From Lumbricus rubellus (taxonomy: Eukaryota > Annelida > Clitellata > Crassiclitellata > Lumbricidae), in the NCBI GenBank assembly GCA_945859605.1, contig OX243814.1, forward strand, positions 28,822,807-28,886,806: a DNA stretch of 64,000 bases, in the 5' to 3' direction. The notes beneath the pieces are model-generated. The model was not told the DNA's origin. It worked only from the letters and a program-made list of their open reading frames with translations, and did no database searches. The stretch's first letter is position 1; every line of letters starts with the position of its first letter. Positions 44,031 to 55,584 of the stretch are shown here, piece after piece. The position numbers and the translations under genes were made by a program.

Positions 44031-44689
44031 TAATAGTAACATAATAATAATAACGCACAATCGACCGGTGACGATGATCGTTAACTTCAGAACAACACAG
44101 ATTTTAGTATTTATTGTTTTTAAAGCCTGAGGGATCATAATATACCTCGGGCGCTAACAAAATAATAATAATGACTAATTTTTAGACAGTAGGCTATTGG
44201 TAATGAAGTCCCTGAGGAATCCTAAATACCTCGGGCAAAAAATGTAATAATGATAGATAATAATAAGCATATTAATATTAATATTAATAATTATGATAAA
44301 GTTAGCTGTAAATGTATATCCATAGTTCAAAACCAGCTATTGTAGTTTCCCATTTTCATAATGTTTGACTCTAGGCTTTAGGGAAGCAGATCAATTACGT
44401 GTTTCCATAATGTAATAGGGGTCATGGCCAGTGTGACCCTAAGTCCGCCTTTAATACCATTACTCCGAGAAAAAGAGCGAAAAATTATCAATGGATGCAT
44501 GAAGTTATAATAATATTATAGCACTGAAAATTATTTTCAATTCTGACATGATGAGTTTTGATTTTGCGTGTACAACAACTGTACAATATTTGTTCAAATA
44601 TATGAATTCATCATAAATCCGTGATTGCTTTTTTTTAGAAAGACTACTTTGTAGTCGGGTTCAATGTGTCTAATGGAAACGGCCATTTG
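43525..44689. other. Probable intron with an (AAT)n microsatellite
   Basis: (AAT)n fills 43933-44028. At 44126-44152 and 44211-44237 CCTGAGGGATCATAATATAC-like units are duplicated, each ending CCTCGGGC. No exon recognised. Confidence 0.5.
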
Positions 44690-44880
44690 TCTAGCGCCAT
44701 CCAATGACCTATATTATAGTCAGTGGCGACGCCTGGCTGTTGGCGTTGAGAGCGGTGATTAAGCGCCTCTGGTGGTGGTAAGAGGAAGCAGCAAAGATGG
44801 CGGCGGTGGCAGACGCCAGAGGGCGAAATAATATACAGTACGTCGTCTGGTCGAAGATTATTTGGCGCGTTTTATCTTAG
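44690..44880 (+). promoter_or_regulatory. Candidate promoter or first-exon region with AAGATGGCGGC
   Basis: CCAAT at 44700 is followed by CpG-rich sequence and AAGATGGCGGC near 44794, a match to the YY1 core often found just after the start of housekeeping genes. The ATG in it opens 27 codons (MAAVADARGRNNIQYVV). No downstream exon was identified. It could be chance in a GC-richer patch. Confidence 0.25.
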
Positions 44881-45261
44881 CGACGCAGCGCCGAGCGGGC
44901 AGACGACCGGACGAACGGATGAAGACCTTAATAAAATATGAGACACATTCGCCTGCAGATGGCTTAGCCCTGAGGCGTTCCAGAACCCTCCCCAGAGTCA
45001 TGACTGGCGTCAGTCGGAGAGTCATCACTAGCGTAGAGACATGAGTCAAGTCAACCGAAGGAGGAGGAGGAGGAGGATTGAGGATGCTGCATTAAAGGAT
45101 GATGCTGATGCTGAAGCTGCTGTTGTCCTGGGTCTAATTGGATGACCGTGGTAAGACTATACGCGGTCGGGACTTGTTCGATTTCAAGGTTGTTGTTGAC
45201 TCAGACAACTGTTCGCTGTCTTGTGATGGCTGAAGACATTCCACGTTTTCGATTAATGCTT

Positions 45262-45266
45262 CTTTT

Positions 45267-45318
<52 letters not shown>
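45262..45318. repeat. (TTTC)n microsatellite
   Basis: About 14 uninterrupted TTTC units. It is preceded by GGA repeats at 45059-45075. Confidence 0.95.
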
Positions 45319-46286
45319 GTATATGCTACTGCTCCAGGTCTTGTCGGAGCGTGGACCGAAATTCGGGTGAATTCGGTCAGCTGGTGACATCCTTAGTTTC
45401 CCCCGAAGGTACTCACAGTCACAGGGAGGGCGCGCCCGAATTGACCCAGGCTTTGTGAACGCGGATTCCATCTTCTCCGTAGGCCCTATTAATGTTACAG
45501 TTCTTCCATCTAATCCATCAGTCCATCAGCAAAGTTTATTATACACAGATTTTGGTACAAGACTGATAGGCTAAAAGAATTTTGACATTAGCTGCTAATG
45601 ACCTTAAATTGTCCATTATTTATTCTTCTTCTTTTAGTTGATTGCAATCATAGGCTTTGGAATTGACTCTGCATCTTTAGCCTACCAGTATCTGTCTCTG
45701 TTTCTGTCTGTTTCTGTCTCTGTCACATCTTTTGTCTATTCAATTTCTTGCATAGACTTTATGGACTTCTTCTCAGCTTCTTTCTTCCGCTGGCCTATAG
45801 CTTACGTTTTCAAAATGTTTTTCTTCCGCGTGCACTTGATGTCTTCAGTTTCTTGCTTGCCAGCAATCAATTTATTGCTGACAACGACCACCACGTAGAT
45901 CTATTCATTCTCGTCTTGTGGTCTACATTCTACAAACTGAATTTCCATGATACACAGCTCCTCACCTTGATTAATTTTATATCGACTGTCAATTGCAATT
46001 GAATAATTTTCCTTTTAATATCTTTGACAAACAACATCAGACACATTAAGCACGGTAAACAACAGAAGCGGTAGTCATTGTTCTAAAATAATCTAAATGA
46101 TGATAAAAGTGCCATTGTTAAATCGCCTCTGAATCTGACTCAGCTAAATTGAATAGTGTAATTGTTTTCATATCGTGCCTAATGCCTATAACAAAACTAT
46201 TCACCGTCGTAACTGCTCTCCAATCTCTGTGATGGGTCGTCAAGATGATTAGATTCTATTCGACAAAGTGATTGATGTGTCGATGT
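45319..46286. other. Stretch without recognised gene
   Basis: A frame at 45638-45898 is rich in Ser, Phe and Val but matches nothing and lacks a start context. No repeat with ends. Confidence 0.4.
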
Positions 46287-46451
46287 GACTGCTTTGGTCT
46301 TGTTCATTTCATTTTGCTTTGGTCCTGCTTATTTTCCTTTGGTCTTGTTTATTTTTCTTTGGCCCTGTTTATTTTTCCGTTGGTCCTGTTTATTTTCCTT
46401 TGGTCTTGTTGATTTTCCTTTGGTCTTGTTTATTTTTCTTTGGTCCTGTTT

Positions 46452-46720
46452 CAAGGCTCTTTCTAACCCTTTAATGCCGGAGGGTATAGGATTTCCCATA
46501 CTATTTACTACCGCCTTGGCATTAAAGGGTTAAGGAACTTTTTTACAACTGCACAACTTCTTCTTTCCTTTCCCATTCTCTATGGTAAATTACTACCAAT
46601 CGAAGAAAAATGACCTTTTTCAACTAGTTTTAACTGCACAGAGGTGCTTCTATAATCTATAACTTCACAAATCCATTTAGAACTGCACATTTTGTGTACA
46701 ACTGCACATTTAAAAATGTA
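46452..46720 (-). mobile_element. GTGCAG-type hAT MITE, interrupted copy
   Basis: Starts CAAGGCTCTTTC, is broken by the micro-MITE, then continues AGGAACTTTTTTACAACTGC. It ends with CTGCACATTTAAAAATG in decayed form. Orientation is opposite to 47015-47207, only 300 bases away. Confidence 0.75.
46467..46529. mobile_element. 63-bp TTAA micro-MITE inside a hAT MITE
   Basis: CCCTTTAATGCCGG at left and GGCATTAAAGGG at right, flanked by CTAA and TTAA. Same length as the copy at 18154-18216. Removing it restores a continuous hAT MITE end. Confidence 0.75.
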
Positions 46721-47014
46721 TATCTTCCTTTGGTCTTGTTAAATTTTTTGGTCAAATTCTCTCTACTGTCATTTCGCTATTGGCAGTTTTGTTTTCTTTA
46801 GAGCTCCGTCAAGACAAGTTACTCTATCAAAATGCTTAGCTTCTGCGGACCATGAAATGAGCTGCAGATGATATCACATGGATTTCTTTTCCATACATCA
46901 TTTCCAGAAGGTCAGACCGGAGACGGAAACCATTTCCATCGGAAGCCTCGTGATAGGCTGCTGGTCTAATTTTCTGAAGAGTCAATTTGTAAGTCCTTGC
47001 TTTATAGTCTATCG

Positions 47015-47207
47015 CAGGGCTTTTTTAACGTGCAGCTGTACACAAAATGTGCAGTTCTAAATGGGTTTGTGCAGCTGTAGAAGCACTTCTGTCCAGTTAA
47101 AACTAGCAAAAAGGTTATTGTTCTCCGACTGGAAAGAATTTACCATGGAGGATAGGGAAAGGAAAGAAGCGAATGTGCAGTTTTAAAAATTCCTAAAAAC
47201 AGCCCTG
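47015..47207. mobile_element. GTGCAG-type hAT MITE, 193 bp, best copy
   Basis: Starts CAGGGCTTTTTTAACGTGCA and ends CTAAAAACAGCCCTG. Flanks GTCTATCG (47007-47014) and GCCTATCG (47208-47215) are an 8-base duplication with one change. Four TGTGCAG boxes lie near the ends. The ends match those of the 2.3-kb element at 57625-59944. Confidence 0.85.
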
Positions 47208-47439
47208 GCCTATCGCTTGCTTGTGTATATCCGGAACCTTCCTAACAACTGCGTGCAGAAAACTGCAATCTTCCGGTAGACTCATGGAAGCGATCCTAGC
47301 GAGGGTCCCCCCAAAGTTGTGGTGGGGAGTGGGTACGGACTTGCTTAGGTCCCCTATAAATATCCCCGAAATATTTCATAAATATTTCTTAAATATCGTT
47401 ATAGATTTCTACAGTGTTATTCACTGTTTTTTTTGTTTG
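47208..47439. other. Stretch without recognised gene
   Basis: No supported coding frame; 47300-47395 includes GGTCCCC-rich sequence. Confidence 0.4.
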
Positions 47440-47990
47440 TTAAGAAGACAGTTTAAAATGCTACAATTTATAGTGTGAAAAAATCTTGAACAATGGGAGG
47501 AGACATTTATAATTTTATTGACATTTTGAACCACGTCTTTTAGCACTGAAACAATGAACAATTTTGCAAATGACAGCTTAAAAAGCTACGCTTGCAACAA
47601 TGCCCAAAATAATGACACTCTGAAGTCTTAGACCATGACTATCAGCATTGAAAATGATCAATTTTATTAACCTGGCAGCTTAAAATGATACCATTATATT
47701 TTGGAAATTCAAAAGATCTAAATTAATGGGGAGGAGACAATTAGATCTATTGAAGTCTTAAAGTCTTAAATCATGTGTTTCATCAATGAAATAATGAGAA
47801 ATTTTAAAATGGCAGCCGAAAATGCTACCAATGCAGTGTGGAAATTGAAAATAATGATGTTTGTGAGGGGCACATCCACTCCCAAAACCCTTCCCCCGCC
47901 TGGCGCTTTGCGCCTCGGCGATCGTCCTTCGGTCGTTCGTTCATCCCCCTACCGCAAGTGAGCACCAAGTCTCCGCCTATGATGGGGACA
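47440..47990 (-). repeat. Dispersed repeat C, reverse copy with four module units
   Basis: Reverse-strand units near 47446, 47574, 47668 and 47811 each carry the GCAATGGTAGCATTTTA-like module, about 95-145 bases apart, followed by the GC-rich part (ggcgctttgcgcctcgg) at 47885-47960. Confidence 0.6.
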
Positions 47991-48944
47991 ACAACCAGGA
48001 ATTTTAGGATAAGATAGTTTATCACGAGGAACGATATTTGAAGCATATCTTTTTAATGACATCAAACGTTCAGGTTCAAGCGTGGTTGGAAGAACAGTCT
48101 GCCAGGTACACAGAGAAAACATGACCAATCTTCAATGCTGCCACATTGTGTAAATCACGAGCCACCCCACGGGTCCACCCCACGGCGACAGAATAGCAAA
48201 AGAGGCATCATTTTGGTTGTGGCACGTTTGTGCAACAAACGCCTCTCAATGATTGTTGCCTTAATATTCTTTCCCATCGTCAGAATGATGAATAGGAAAA
48301 TATCATCGCGTGGGTCAAAGTCTGACACATCTGGTCTGTCACGTCAACGGGGAATAATATTCATCAACGGCGGTGACTTAGAACAACAAACACATTGCGT
48401 GTGCAGATGAAAGTAAGTAAGCATGCGGCATTTCATCAGCGCCATGCAAGCAAGCAGTCTTTTGTTTTATTTGTAACAAACACAGAGCTATAAATATTTG
48501 CGCTTAGTAATTAGAAAAATATTATTATTTAAAGTAACTACCCGAAAACGTTACGACAATGATTATGGGCAGCGATGAGTAAACAATTAGTCGGTAATTG
48601 ACCTTTTATAGGCCTATTATACCTCACTGTTTGTATGTAGCATATATAGGCCTACACAATACATAGTCTATATCTGGCTATTGATTATGTACCTGTGACT
48701 GTGACTGATTAAAAATAGCCTACCATTGATCTCAAAACCTGACTCTTGAGACCAGGAGCAACAATGATCAGTGATATATTATCTCGGCCATAATAATTAT
48801 TGATTTTCGATGTTTCAACTATCGTCAACGAGATTCCAACGATGGACAAAATAATTCTACTGAATTTCATATAAATTATAATATTTATTATACTGATTAT
48901 GGAGATGCATCAATTTGCTTATTATGTGCAAGTTATTCACGAAT
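47991..48944. other. Stretch without recognised gene
   Basis: A plus frame at 48135-48410 has no known relatives. Otherwise AT-rich with TAGGCCTA at 48610 and 48649. Confidence 0.4.
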
Positions 48945-49125
48945 AAAATGGAACAGTCTTCCGACCTCCATTCGCCAGTCCTCACCTATTGCAGAATTTA
49001 AATCAAAATTAAAAACTCATTTGTTTTCAATGCATTAGGCCTATAACTAGATTTGTAGTGAAGCTCGCGCTATTGTACAAGACTTGTTTTTGTTAAAGCG
49101 AGATATAAATGACCAATTGTAATGT
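48945..49125 (+). mobile_element. L2-type LINE 3' end
   Basis: Plus strand gives KWNSLPTSIRQSSPIAEFKS then KLKTHLFSMH and stop, the usual last block of L2/CR1-type polyproteins. It is followed by a tail with GCGAGATATAAATGACC and TGTAATGTATTG repeats. Confidence 0.8.
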
Positions 49126-49499
49126 ATTGTATTGTAAACGGTGTTTTGAATTATCAGGAGTCACCCTTACCAGTAAAGTCACTATTACACCGATTGATTC
49201 ATCATAGCCAATCATCATGTAGGCATAAGCCTAACTTTTCAACCTCACAAACATCGTTTCTCAAATCGGATAGATGATTGCGTGCAAAAGGCTTCTTCAG
49301 GTTTAAATGTTCTGCAAAACTGACTGCTCCTGTAGGCGATAATATTTATTTCGCATCTTATTTGAACAAGCGGATTCTCATGTTTACTTACTCGATTACA
49401 TAAGAAGCCTAGAGCTGCTACCGATGTTCCTTATTAGCTATGGGCCTCTGAAGTATAATTGCAAAACTGATTGGCCGCAAACAAATCTTACGCCAGAGG
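49126..49499. other. Stretch without recognised gene
   Basis: Nothing recognised between the L2 end and the microsatellite. Confidence 0.4.
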
Positions 49500-50150
49500 G
49501 AGAAAGAGAGACAGAGACAGAGACAGAGACAGAGAGACACAGAGTGAGACAGACAGAGACAGAGAGACACAGAGTGAGACAGACAGAGGGAGAGAGACAG
49601 AGACACAGAGTGAGACAGACAGAGACAGAGACAGATAGACACAGAGTGAAACAGAGACAGAGACAGAGTGAGACAGACAGAGAGACAGAGACAGACAGAC
49701 ACAGCGTGAGACAGAGACAGAAACAGAGACAGAGAGACACAGAGTGCGACAGACAGAGACAGAGAGACACATGCAGAGTGAGACAGACAGAGACAGAGAG
49801 ACACAGAGTGAGACAGACAGAGAGACAGAGACAGAGACAGAGACAGAGAGACACAGATAGAGACAGACACAGAGACAGAGAGACACAGAGTGACACAGAG
49901 TGACACAGACAGAGAGACAGAGACAGAGAGACACAGATACAGAGACAGAGGCAGAGAGACACAGAGTGAGACAGACAGAGAGACAGACAGAGACAGACAG
50001 AGACACAGAGTGGAACAGACACAGAGTGAGACAGACAGAGACACAGAGTGAGACAGACAGAGAGACACAGAGTTAGACAGACAGAGAGACAGAGACACAG
50101 AGACAGACAGAGACAGAGAGAGACACATAGGGACACAGACAGAAAGACGA
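49500..50150. repeat. (ACAGAG/GACAGA)n array, about 650 bp
   Basis: Imperfect AGAGACAGAG, GACACAGAGTGAGACAGACA units. Open in several frames, as Ser/Leu/Val/Cys-rich on the minus strand and Glu/Thr/Arg-rich on the plus, but these are repeat by-products. Confidence 0.95.
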
Positions 50151-50211
50151 AAGACGAGATAACGAATTGATGGGAAAGCGACGACGACGAATTGATCCGC
50201 AATGTTCTTAC

Positions 50212-50268
50212 GGCGATCTTGTTGACTGTCGTTGCCAATAGCAACCAGACAATGATCCTCTTTGGCAT
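50212..50268 (-). CDS. Candidate signal-peptide exon, possibly of the Ig-domain gene
   Basis: The minus strand reads [19 protein letters not shown], a good signal peptide, then meets GCC|GTAAGA at 50212/50211. It ends in phase 0, the phase in which the Ig exon at 43524 begins, so the join would be ...NKIA|CDTNV. The upstream in-frame ATG at 50316 would add 16 residues. The intron would be about 6.7 kb and would hold the 650-bp microsatellite. The link to the Ig gene is inference from phase, strand and function only. Confidence 0.35.
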
Positions 50269-50476
50269 CGTCGTCGTCGTTCGGCGCCCGGTGCCAGAGA
50301 CGCCGAATAAAAGCATCTCATCAATAGCTGCGGCGGTGGCTGTGGTTGCTGAAGCTGAAGGCGGTTGTTGTGCGAAGGAGAGGAAGAAGAAGATGCTGCG
50401 AGTCGAAAATGTCGATGAGCAACTGTTACAAAAATAAATTTAATTGCAAGACAACCCGCAGGTGCTCCCATTATGT

Positions 50477-50496
50477 ATACTATACATGTATAGTAT
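50477..50496. promoter_or_regulatory. 20-bp perfect palindrome upstream of the signal-peptide exon
   Basis: ATACTATACATGTATAGTAT is exactly self-complementary. It lies about 210 bases upstream of the candidate ATG on the minus strand and contains TATA-like words. Function unknown. Confidence 0.35.
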
Positions 50497-50555
50497 TGTA
50501 TACGTGAGCAGAATCTGTATAGGCCTTATGTGGGGAAAAAAGATCGGTGAAGACT

Positions 50556-50775
50556 CTATGTTCATTCATTCATTCATTCATTCTTTCATTCATTCATTCA
50601 TTCATTCATTCATATAAGACATTTATATGGCGCCTCTTCAAGAGTATCTAGACTCAGAAGCGCTCCCGACCCAACCACGGCTAAAGAGAACAGTCTTAAG
50701 AGCAGAGTAGAACGCAGTCTCAAAGGCTCGAGGTATTAGACGTAGTTCCACAGGGAGCCCATTATGTTGGGTATG
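50556..50775 (-). mobile_element. L2-type LINE 3' end with (ATTC)n tail
   Basis: The minus strand gives GLPVELRLIPRAFETAFYSA then LKTVLFSRGWVGSASESRYS and a stop, then GGCGCCATATAAATG and an (GAAT)n tail (50563-50612). This shows protein block, tail and microsatellite in one piece. Confidence 0.8.
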
Positions 50776-51774
50776 CATCATTAGACAAATGCCTGCATCT
50801 TGTAGGCATTCTCATGTAGGCCTATTGGCATATTTTCCGTACCTGTGTAATGTATATACAATGTAGGCATAACCATTAATACAAGACTTTGCATAGCTAT
50901 GCTGATGGTCTACTTCTACACTGTACAGGGCACGATCAATCATAGCCTACATAGCATAATCAATATGCGAAATATTTACGTATTATTATACATGTGCAAA
51001 TGAAGGCTGGAATATGTTGGAACATACTAATATTATACACGCAGTTTTTGGTTACAATTATTAGTTTCACCAAAGAATCATTTTACACTCTTCATGGTGA
51101 TACACTCTGCAAAACCAGGATCCACAAACACCAACACATGCACCAACCATTGCAGTTACACAAGCACATAGGCCTACATATTAATAGGATCTACACACAT
51201 GTTATGCGCGCGCACTCATTTACCAATATGCACAGTCCTGTATACATATACCCTGCACACTGCACCCTGTTATGTACACATAGGCCTAACTGCTCAAAAT
51301 GAATGTAATAAATTCTATAACAAATAAACGTGGTTTATTACTGTAAGAGATTTTGACTATCATCAACTATTGACCATTACATTACATGTACATTACATTA
51401 CACTCATTCGATCCGCACAACAGGACATAAAATGACGAAACACACATTCAATTTCAAATGGTCAGCGATGTTGAAGGATCCCATAAAGAAGCGAGCAGGG
51501 CAGTAGGCTACAGTAGAAGTCACATACGGTGCATGGTTATTGAAAAACTTGTTCATTCACAGTCACATGATGTGCACACATAATATTCGTCCAACCACAT
51601 CACAACAGAATAGATTCTATTGCCAACAGACTCCAAATATTATTCTATTCCATGCTTGCTTCGAATCCAAACAGCGATTGGTGATCGTTATTCATGCAGT
51701 ACCACAATCATCTTGACAACTTTACTTCTGTTGAAATAATCTAACTGAAAATTTAACTGGTGTAGCCTAATTGT
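50776..51774. other. Stretch without recognised gene
   Basis: AT-rich, TAGGCCTA at 50819, 51170 and 51283. A 102-codon plus frame at 50994-51302 is rich in His and Thr and unsupported. Confidence 0.4.
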
Positions 51775-51965
51775 AATTGTAATTGTAATCGAACATTTAT
51801 ATAGCGCCACTTCAAGAGAACTTCTCAGAGGCGCTCCCGACCTGAGTCACCTGACACCAAACCATAATCAAAGAGAATGGTTTTCAAACGTTTGCGGAAA
51901 AGGGGCAAAGAAATACAAAGAAGTTCATTACGTAGACTAATAGGCAACTTATTAGCTGTGCATGG
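51775..51965 (-). mobile_element. L2-type LINE 3' end with (AATTGTA)n tail
   Basis: Minus strand: NKLPISLRNELLCISLPLFR, then KRLKTILFDYGLVSGDSGRE and stop, then GAAGTGGCGCTATATAAATG and TACAATT repeats. Related to the 1141-1256 copy. Confidence 0.82.
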
Positions 51966-52215
51966 TAGTCTATAGTGGTTAGTATGTTGAACTGTCAGGA
52001 GACAGATCGGGGTTGAAATCCCCATCAGGGCAGAGATTTGTGTCGAGATTTATGCTACACCTGCGCCGCTACAATGAGTACACCGAATATGCAATGTAGA
52101 TGGGAGGATGAGACGGTCAGGGAGAGGACTGGTTACCCACCTCCATATTCCGAGGCTAAGAAAATGAAGTCGCTAGTACTTCATGCACTGGCTGCCTCAG
52201 GGTTAGCTTAAGAGA
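51966..52215 (+). mobile_element. tRNA-headed SINE with CT-rich tail
   Basis: TAGTGGTTAGTATGTTGAAC gives an A-box context and GGGGTTGAAATCCCC is a B-box-like stem. The body runs to ctgcctcagggttagc and then (TTC)n. The arrangement lies next to an antisense L2 3' end. Confidence 0.65.
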
Positions 52216-52640
52216 CATTCTTCTTCTTCTTCTTTTCCTCTTCTTCATCATCATCTTCGTCTTCTTCTTATTCTTCTTTTTTTTCTTCATCTTCTTCTTC
52301 CTCTTATATATTCTCTTTATTGCTCCCAAATCAATCATATACAGTTCTGTTTTTTTAAACAGTAAACTTAAACAACAAATGTGATAACAGAACATAGTGA
52401 AATCAATGCAATTACAATTTTTTTGGAATACAAAGGGTATCCCTGAAAGAAAAAAAGTCCCGCTAGGTAGGGGCCCTACTATCAGCTTCAAGATTAACCA
52501 GATAAAATGTTGGGAGGTCAGCAATCAGTGCTGGAAGATTATATAAAATTCTAGTGCACAAATAATACTTCCTCTTCCTCTTCCTCCTCCTCCTCCTCCT
52601 TCTCCTCCTCTTCTTCCTCTTTCTCTTTCCCTTCTTTACT
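52216..52640. repeat. CT-rich tracts (CTT)n and (CTC)n
   Basis: 52218-52315 and 52568-52640 are nearly pure pyrimidine, separated by AT-rich sequence. Confidence 0.85.
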
Positions 52641-54165
52641 GGCTGTTGATCAGGCATTTAGATGAAGTATATAGTTAACCATCCTTGTAATTACTTCAGT
52701 TCATCAGATTGGAACTTCAAGAGTTCACGGACAACAACATAGTATACGATGATTGAAATCACTATGTCATTGCAACGACTCGCATCATTGGTTCATTCAC
52801 CGCGTCAGTGATTTTCCGATATTTACATTATAGCTCAAACCAGTCGTCATTACAAAATTAATCGAAAATGAATCAGACCAAAAGTGCAATGCCAAGCGTG
52901 CTCTCGGGTAGGCCTACGTGTGTATGACTAATGAACGCTTTAATTCTGTTCAAAATGCATAGTATACACAAGTCTTGCGAAGACTCAAGACATTGAATTT
53001 TAAGACCAAGACTTTGAATCTCAAGACCAAGACTTTGAATCTTAAGACCAAGTCTGAACATTGACGGTAGCAACAACCGAGAAAGCAGAGGGCTAAGCTG
53101 GTAATTGGCCAAGGAGAAGCTATCTTGTTGCTAAAGTGATAAGCAAAAACTAGCCGTCTAAAACTTGTGATGGTGCAAGTCTAGGAAAAAAATAGTAGGT
53201 CTACGCAGAAATACTCTCAAAGAAAGTAAGATTGTAGTTCAGTAAGTTATAGGTGCATCGTCTTTAAAGAGAATAGCTTGCTACTTAAAAAAATTACTAA
53301 TCAAACACTGTTTAATTAACAACATGTCGTTAAATAATTTACTGCAGTAGTTAGTTGCTATTGCCACTGATCTTGGTATTAGTCACATAGTGTAGGTATT
53401 ATGGTTCAATGGACAATTGCACTTATAATTAGCCATATTATAGGCCTAGACTATTATAATATTATCAACCATAGTCTACATACACTTTATTCAGTGCGCA
53501 CGACATCATCAAAACATCAAAGTAACTATTCCATTCATGCAAAATGTATCCAGGCATCCACGCATTCATTCGGGCACGAAAGCATGCAGACATCAATGCA
53601 ATCATTCATTCACGTATGAATTTATTCAGGCAACCAAGCAACAATTCCACGCATCCATGGACACACTCGAGCGAAAATTTCCAGCAATGAAATTATTCAA
53701 GCACGTATTCATTCCGCGCGAGTGTCATTCATCCATTCACACTTTCACCACTATACAGTTGGTTTTTCAGGTTCGCGTCCTTCGCCTCAACAGTGAATCT
53801 ATGACTCTGCAGTTAATCAGGAACTACTTAGCATTTCTATTTGCATTAGCGACCAAAGAAGAGCCCTTCTTGACTCGTTAGGGAGGCTAGCTCCACCGTT
53901 CGTTCGGCTGATGAATTCTGTCTCCAAGTGCCAATAGGAAAGAAATAAAGGACCGGAACATCGATAAAATCCTTCAATCATTCTTCCTTCGGCTGCTGTC
54001 AAAGCCATTACGCCATCACTTAGCGACGGTGGTGACGCCTTTGGCACGCACAGAGGGGGGGGTCCCCCTTTCTTCTTATTCAAACTAAGAAATGCCGCAG
54101 CATGGTGGCCCTCAACAAGCGATGATTGACTCATAATATTCCCAGCACGAGTCAATAAATCACTA
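52641..54165. other. Stretch without recognised gene
   Basis: 52978-53052 has a three-fold AAGACCAAGACTTTGAATCT tandem. 53540-53740 has spaced CATTCATTC words. Frames at 53537-53881 and 53817-54155 are unsupported. Confidence 0.45.
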
Positions 54166-54544
54166 TGGGGATGGGGTGGGGTGGGGAAGGACGCAGAAAA
54201 GAGGGGAGGAGACCCAGAAGAGGAAAAGGAGAATGAAAGGAGAAGCGGGGGGAAGAAGAGGAGGGACAGAAGTCGGAGGAAATGGAGGAGTAGGCCTATA
54301 TATAATAACCAAGAGAATGAGTAATAATGGAGTATGCTAAGTATAAGGAGAGGCAGAGAAAAAGAATAAGGACGCGAATAGAGCGTGAAGAATGAGCAGG
54401 GTTATAGAAATGAAGGAGAAGAAGGAAGAGGAAGAGAAGGAGGAGGAGAACGAGGAGGAAAAAGAGGAGAAGGAGGACGTGGATTAGAAGGAGAAGTAGG
54501 AAGAGGAGAAGGAGGACGTGGATGAAAAAGAGGAGGAGGACGAT
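54166..54544. repeat. Purine-rich tract
   Basis: GGGGA, GAAGGA and GGAGGA words on the plus strand. The tract is broken by the hAT MITE at 54545-54833 and resumes for about 60 bases beyond it. Confidence 0.85.
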
Positions 54545-54833
54545 CAGGGCCGTAGCAACAATGAACGTGGCCCCCTCCGAGCATAATGTCCTGGCCGGCG
54601 GGCCCCTTACAATGCAGACACCGGAATGCTGAATTTTTTGGGCCCAAAATTTATGACGACCTTTTTTCAGTCATCCGGCAAAACTCTCTGAAAAATTTCA
54701 TCAATTCGCCGTCCGAAAAAGTTTATGATCTTTTATTTTAGTCATTTCATTCATTTTTTTGCATTTTTGGGGGCCCAGTCTTTGCGGGGCCCCCTTCGGT
54801 CGGAGGGTACGGAGGGCGGTCGCTACGCCTCTG
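54545..54833. mobile_element. hAT MITE (CAGGGCCGTAGC ends), 289 bp
   Basis: Starts CAGGGCCGTAGCAAC and ends GGTCGCTACGCCTCTG. Flanks AGGACGAT and AGGACGAG differ at one base. GGGGCCC-rich inner boxes are mirrored. The middle shares tttttcagtcatccgg with 21790-21880. Confidence 0.75.
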
Positions 54834-55139
54834 AGGACGAGGAGAAGGAGAAGAATGAGCAGGATTAGGAATTGGTGGAGGAGGCGTAGGAGGTGAGAAG
54901 AGGACAATAAAGGTGAGTGCAGACAATGGGTCGTAAAAAGAGAAAGACTCTTTATGGAAGGGACTGAGACATTGGCACCAATGCCATGGGCATCATTATT
55001 GTGGACAGGAACCTTCTAATCTAAAGTTATCGTTCGTTTCTAAGAATTTTTGTGGCGCCACTATCATAAAGCACTGGGCAACAATCGATGGCACTTTGTC
55101 ATATAACGAAAGCACAATTATTAGCAATATTCTTTGGGG

Positions 55140-55553
55140 TAAGAAGTCTACGCATTAGAAATCAGAAGCGAACAGGTGAGCAGACAAAAGAAGAAGATGG
55201 ACGATGATGAACGAGGAGGAGGAGGAGGAGGAGGAACAGAAAGAGCAGGAGGAGCAGAAGATATGGAGAAGGGAAAGGAGACGGAGAAAAAGGTGGAAAA
55301 GGAGGAGCAGGGGAAGAAGAAGAAGAAAAAGAAGAAGAAAAAGAAAAAGAAGGAGAAAGAAAAGAAAAAAGTGGATAAGAAGGAAAGAAGGAGAATACTG
55401 AGTAAGAGAAGAAGAAGGAGAATGAGTAAGAGAAGGAGAAGAAGGAGAAGGAGAAGAAAAAGGAGAAAGAAAAGGCGAAGGAGAAGGATAAAGAAAAGAA
55501 GTATGGGAAGGAGAAGAAGGAGGACTACGGCGATACTGATGACGATATATAGG

Positions 55554-55584
<31 letters not shown>

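Larger units (their letters stand above)
46287..46742. repeat. 20-bp minisatellite split by nested MITEs
   Basis: The unit CTTTGGTCCTGTTTATTTTC repeats about eight times to 46451 and a last unit (cctttggtcttgtt) reappears near 46728. The gap is filled by a GTGCAG-type hAT MITE that itself holds a TTAA micro-MITE. Confidence 0.8.

Noticed and set aside
49418..50316. 236-292 codon Ser/Leu/Cys-rich frames
   Set aside because: Translation of the ACAGAG array; only the first 19 codons from 50268 are kept, as a separate exon candidate.
8237..52215. tRNA genes at the A/B-box sequences
   Set aside because: None has a closing acceptor stem or tRNA 3' half; each continues into a SINE body.
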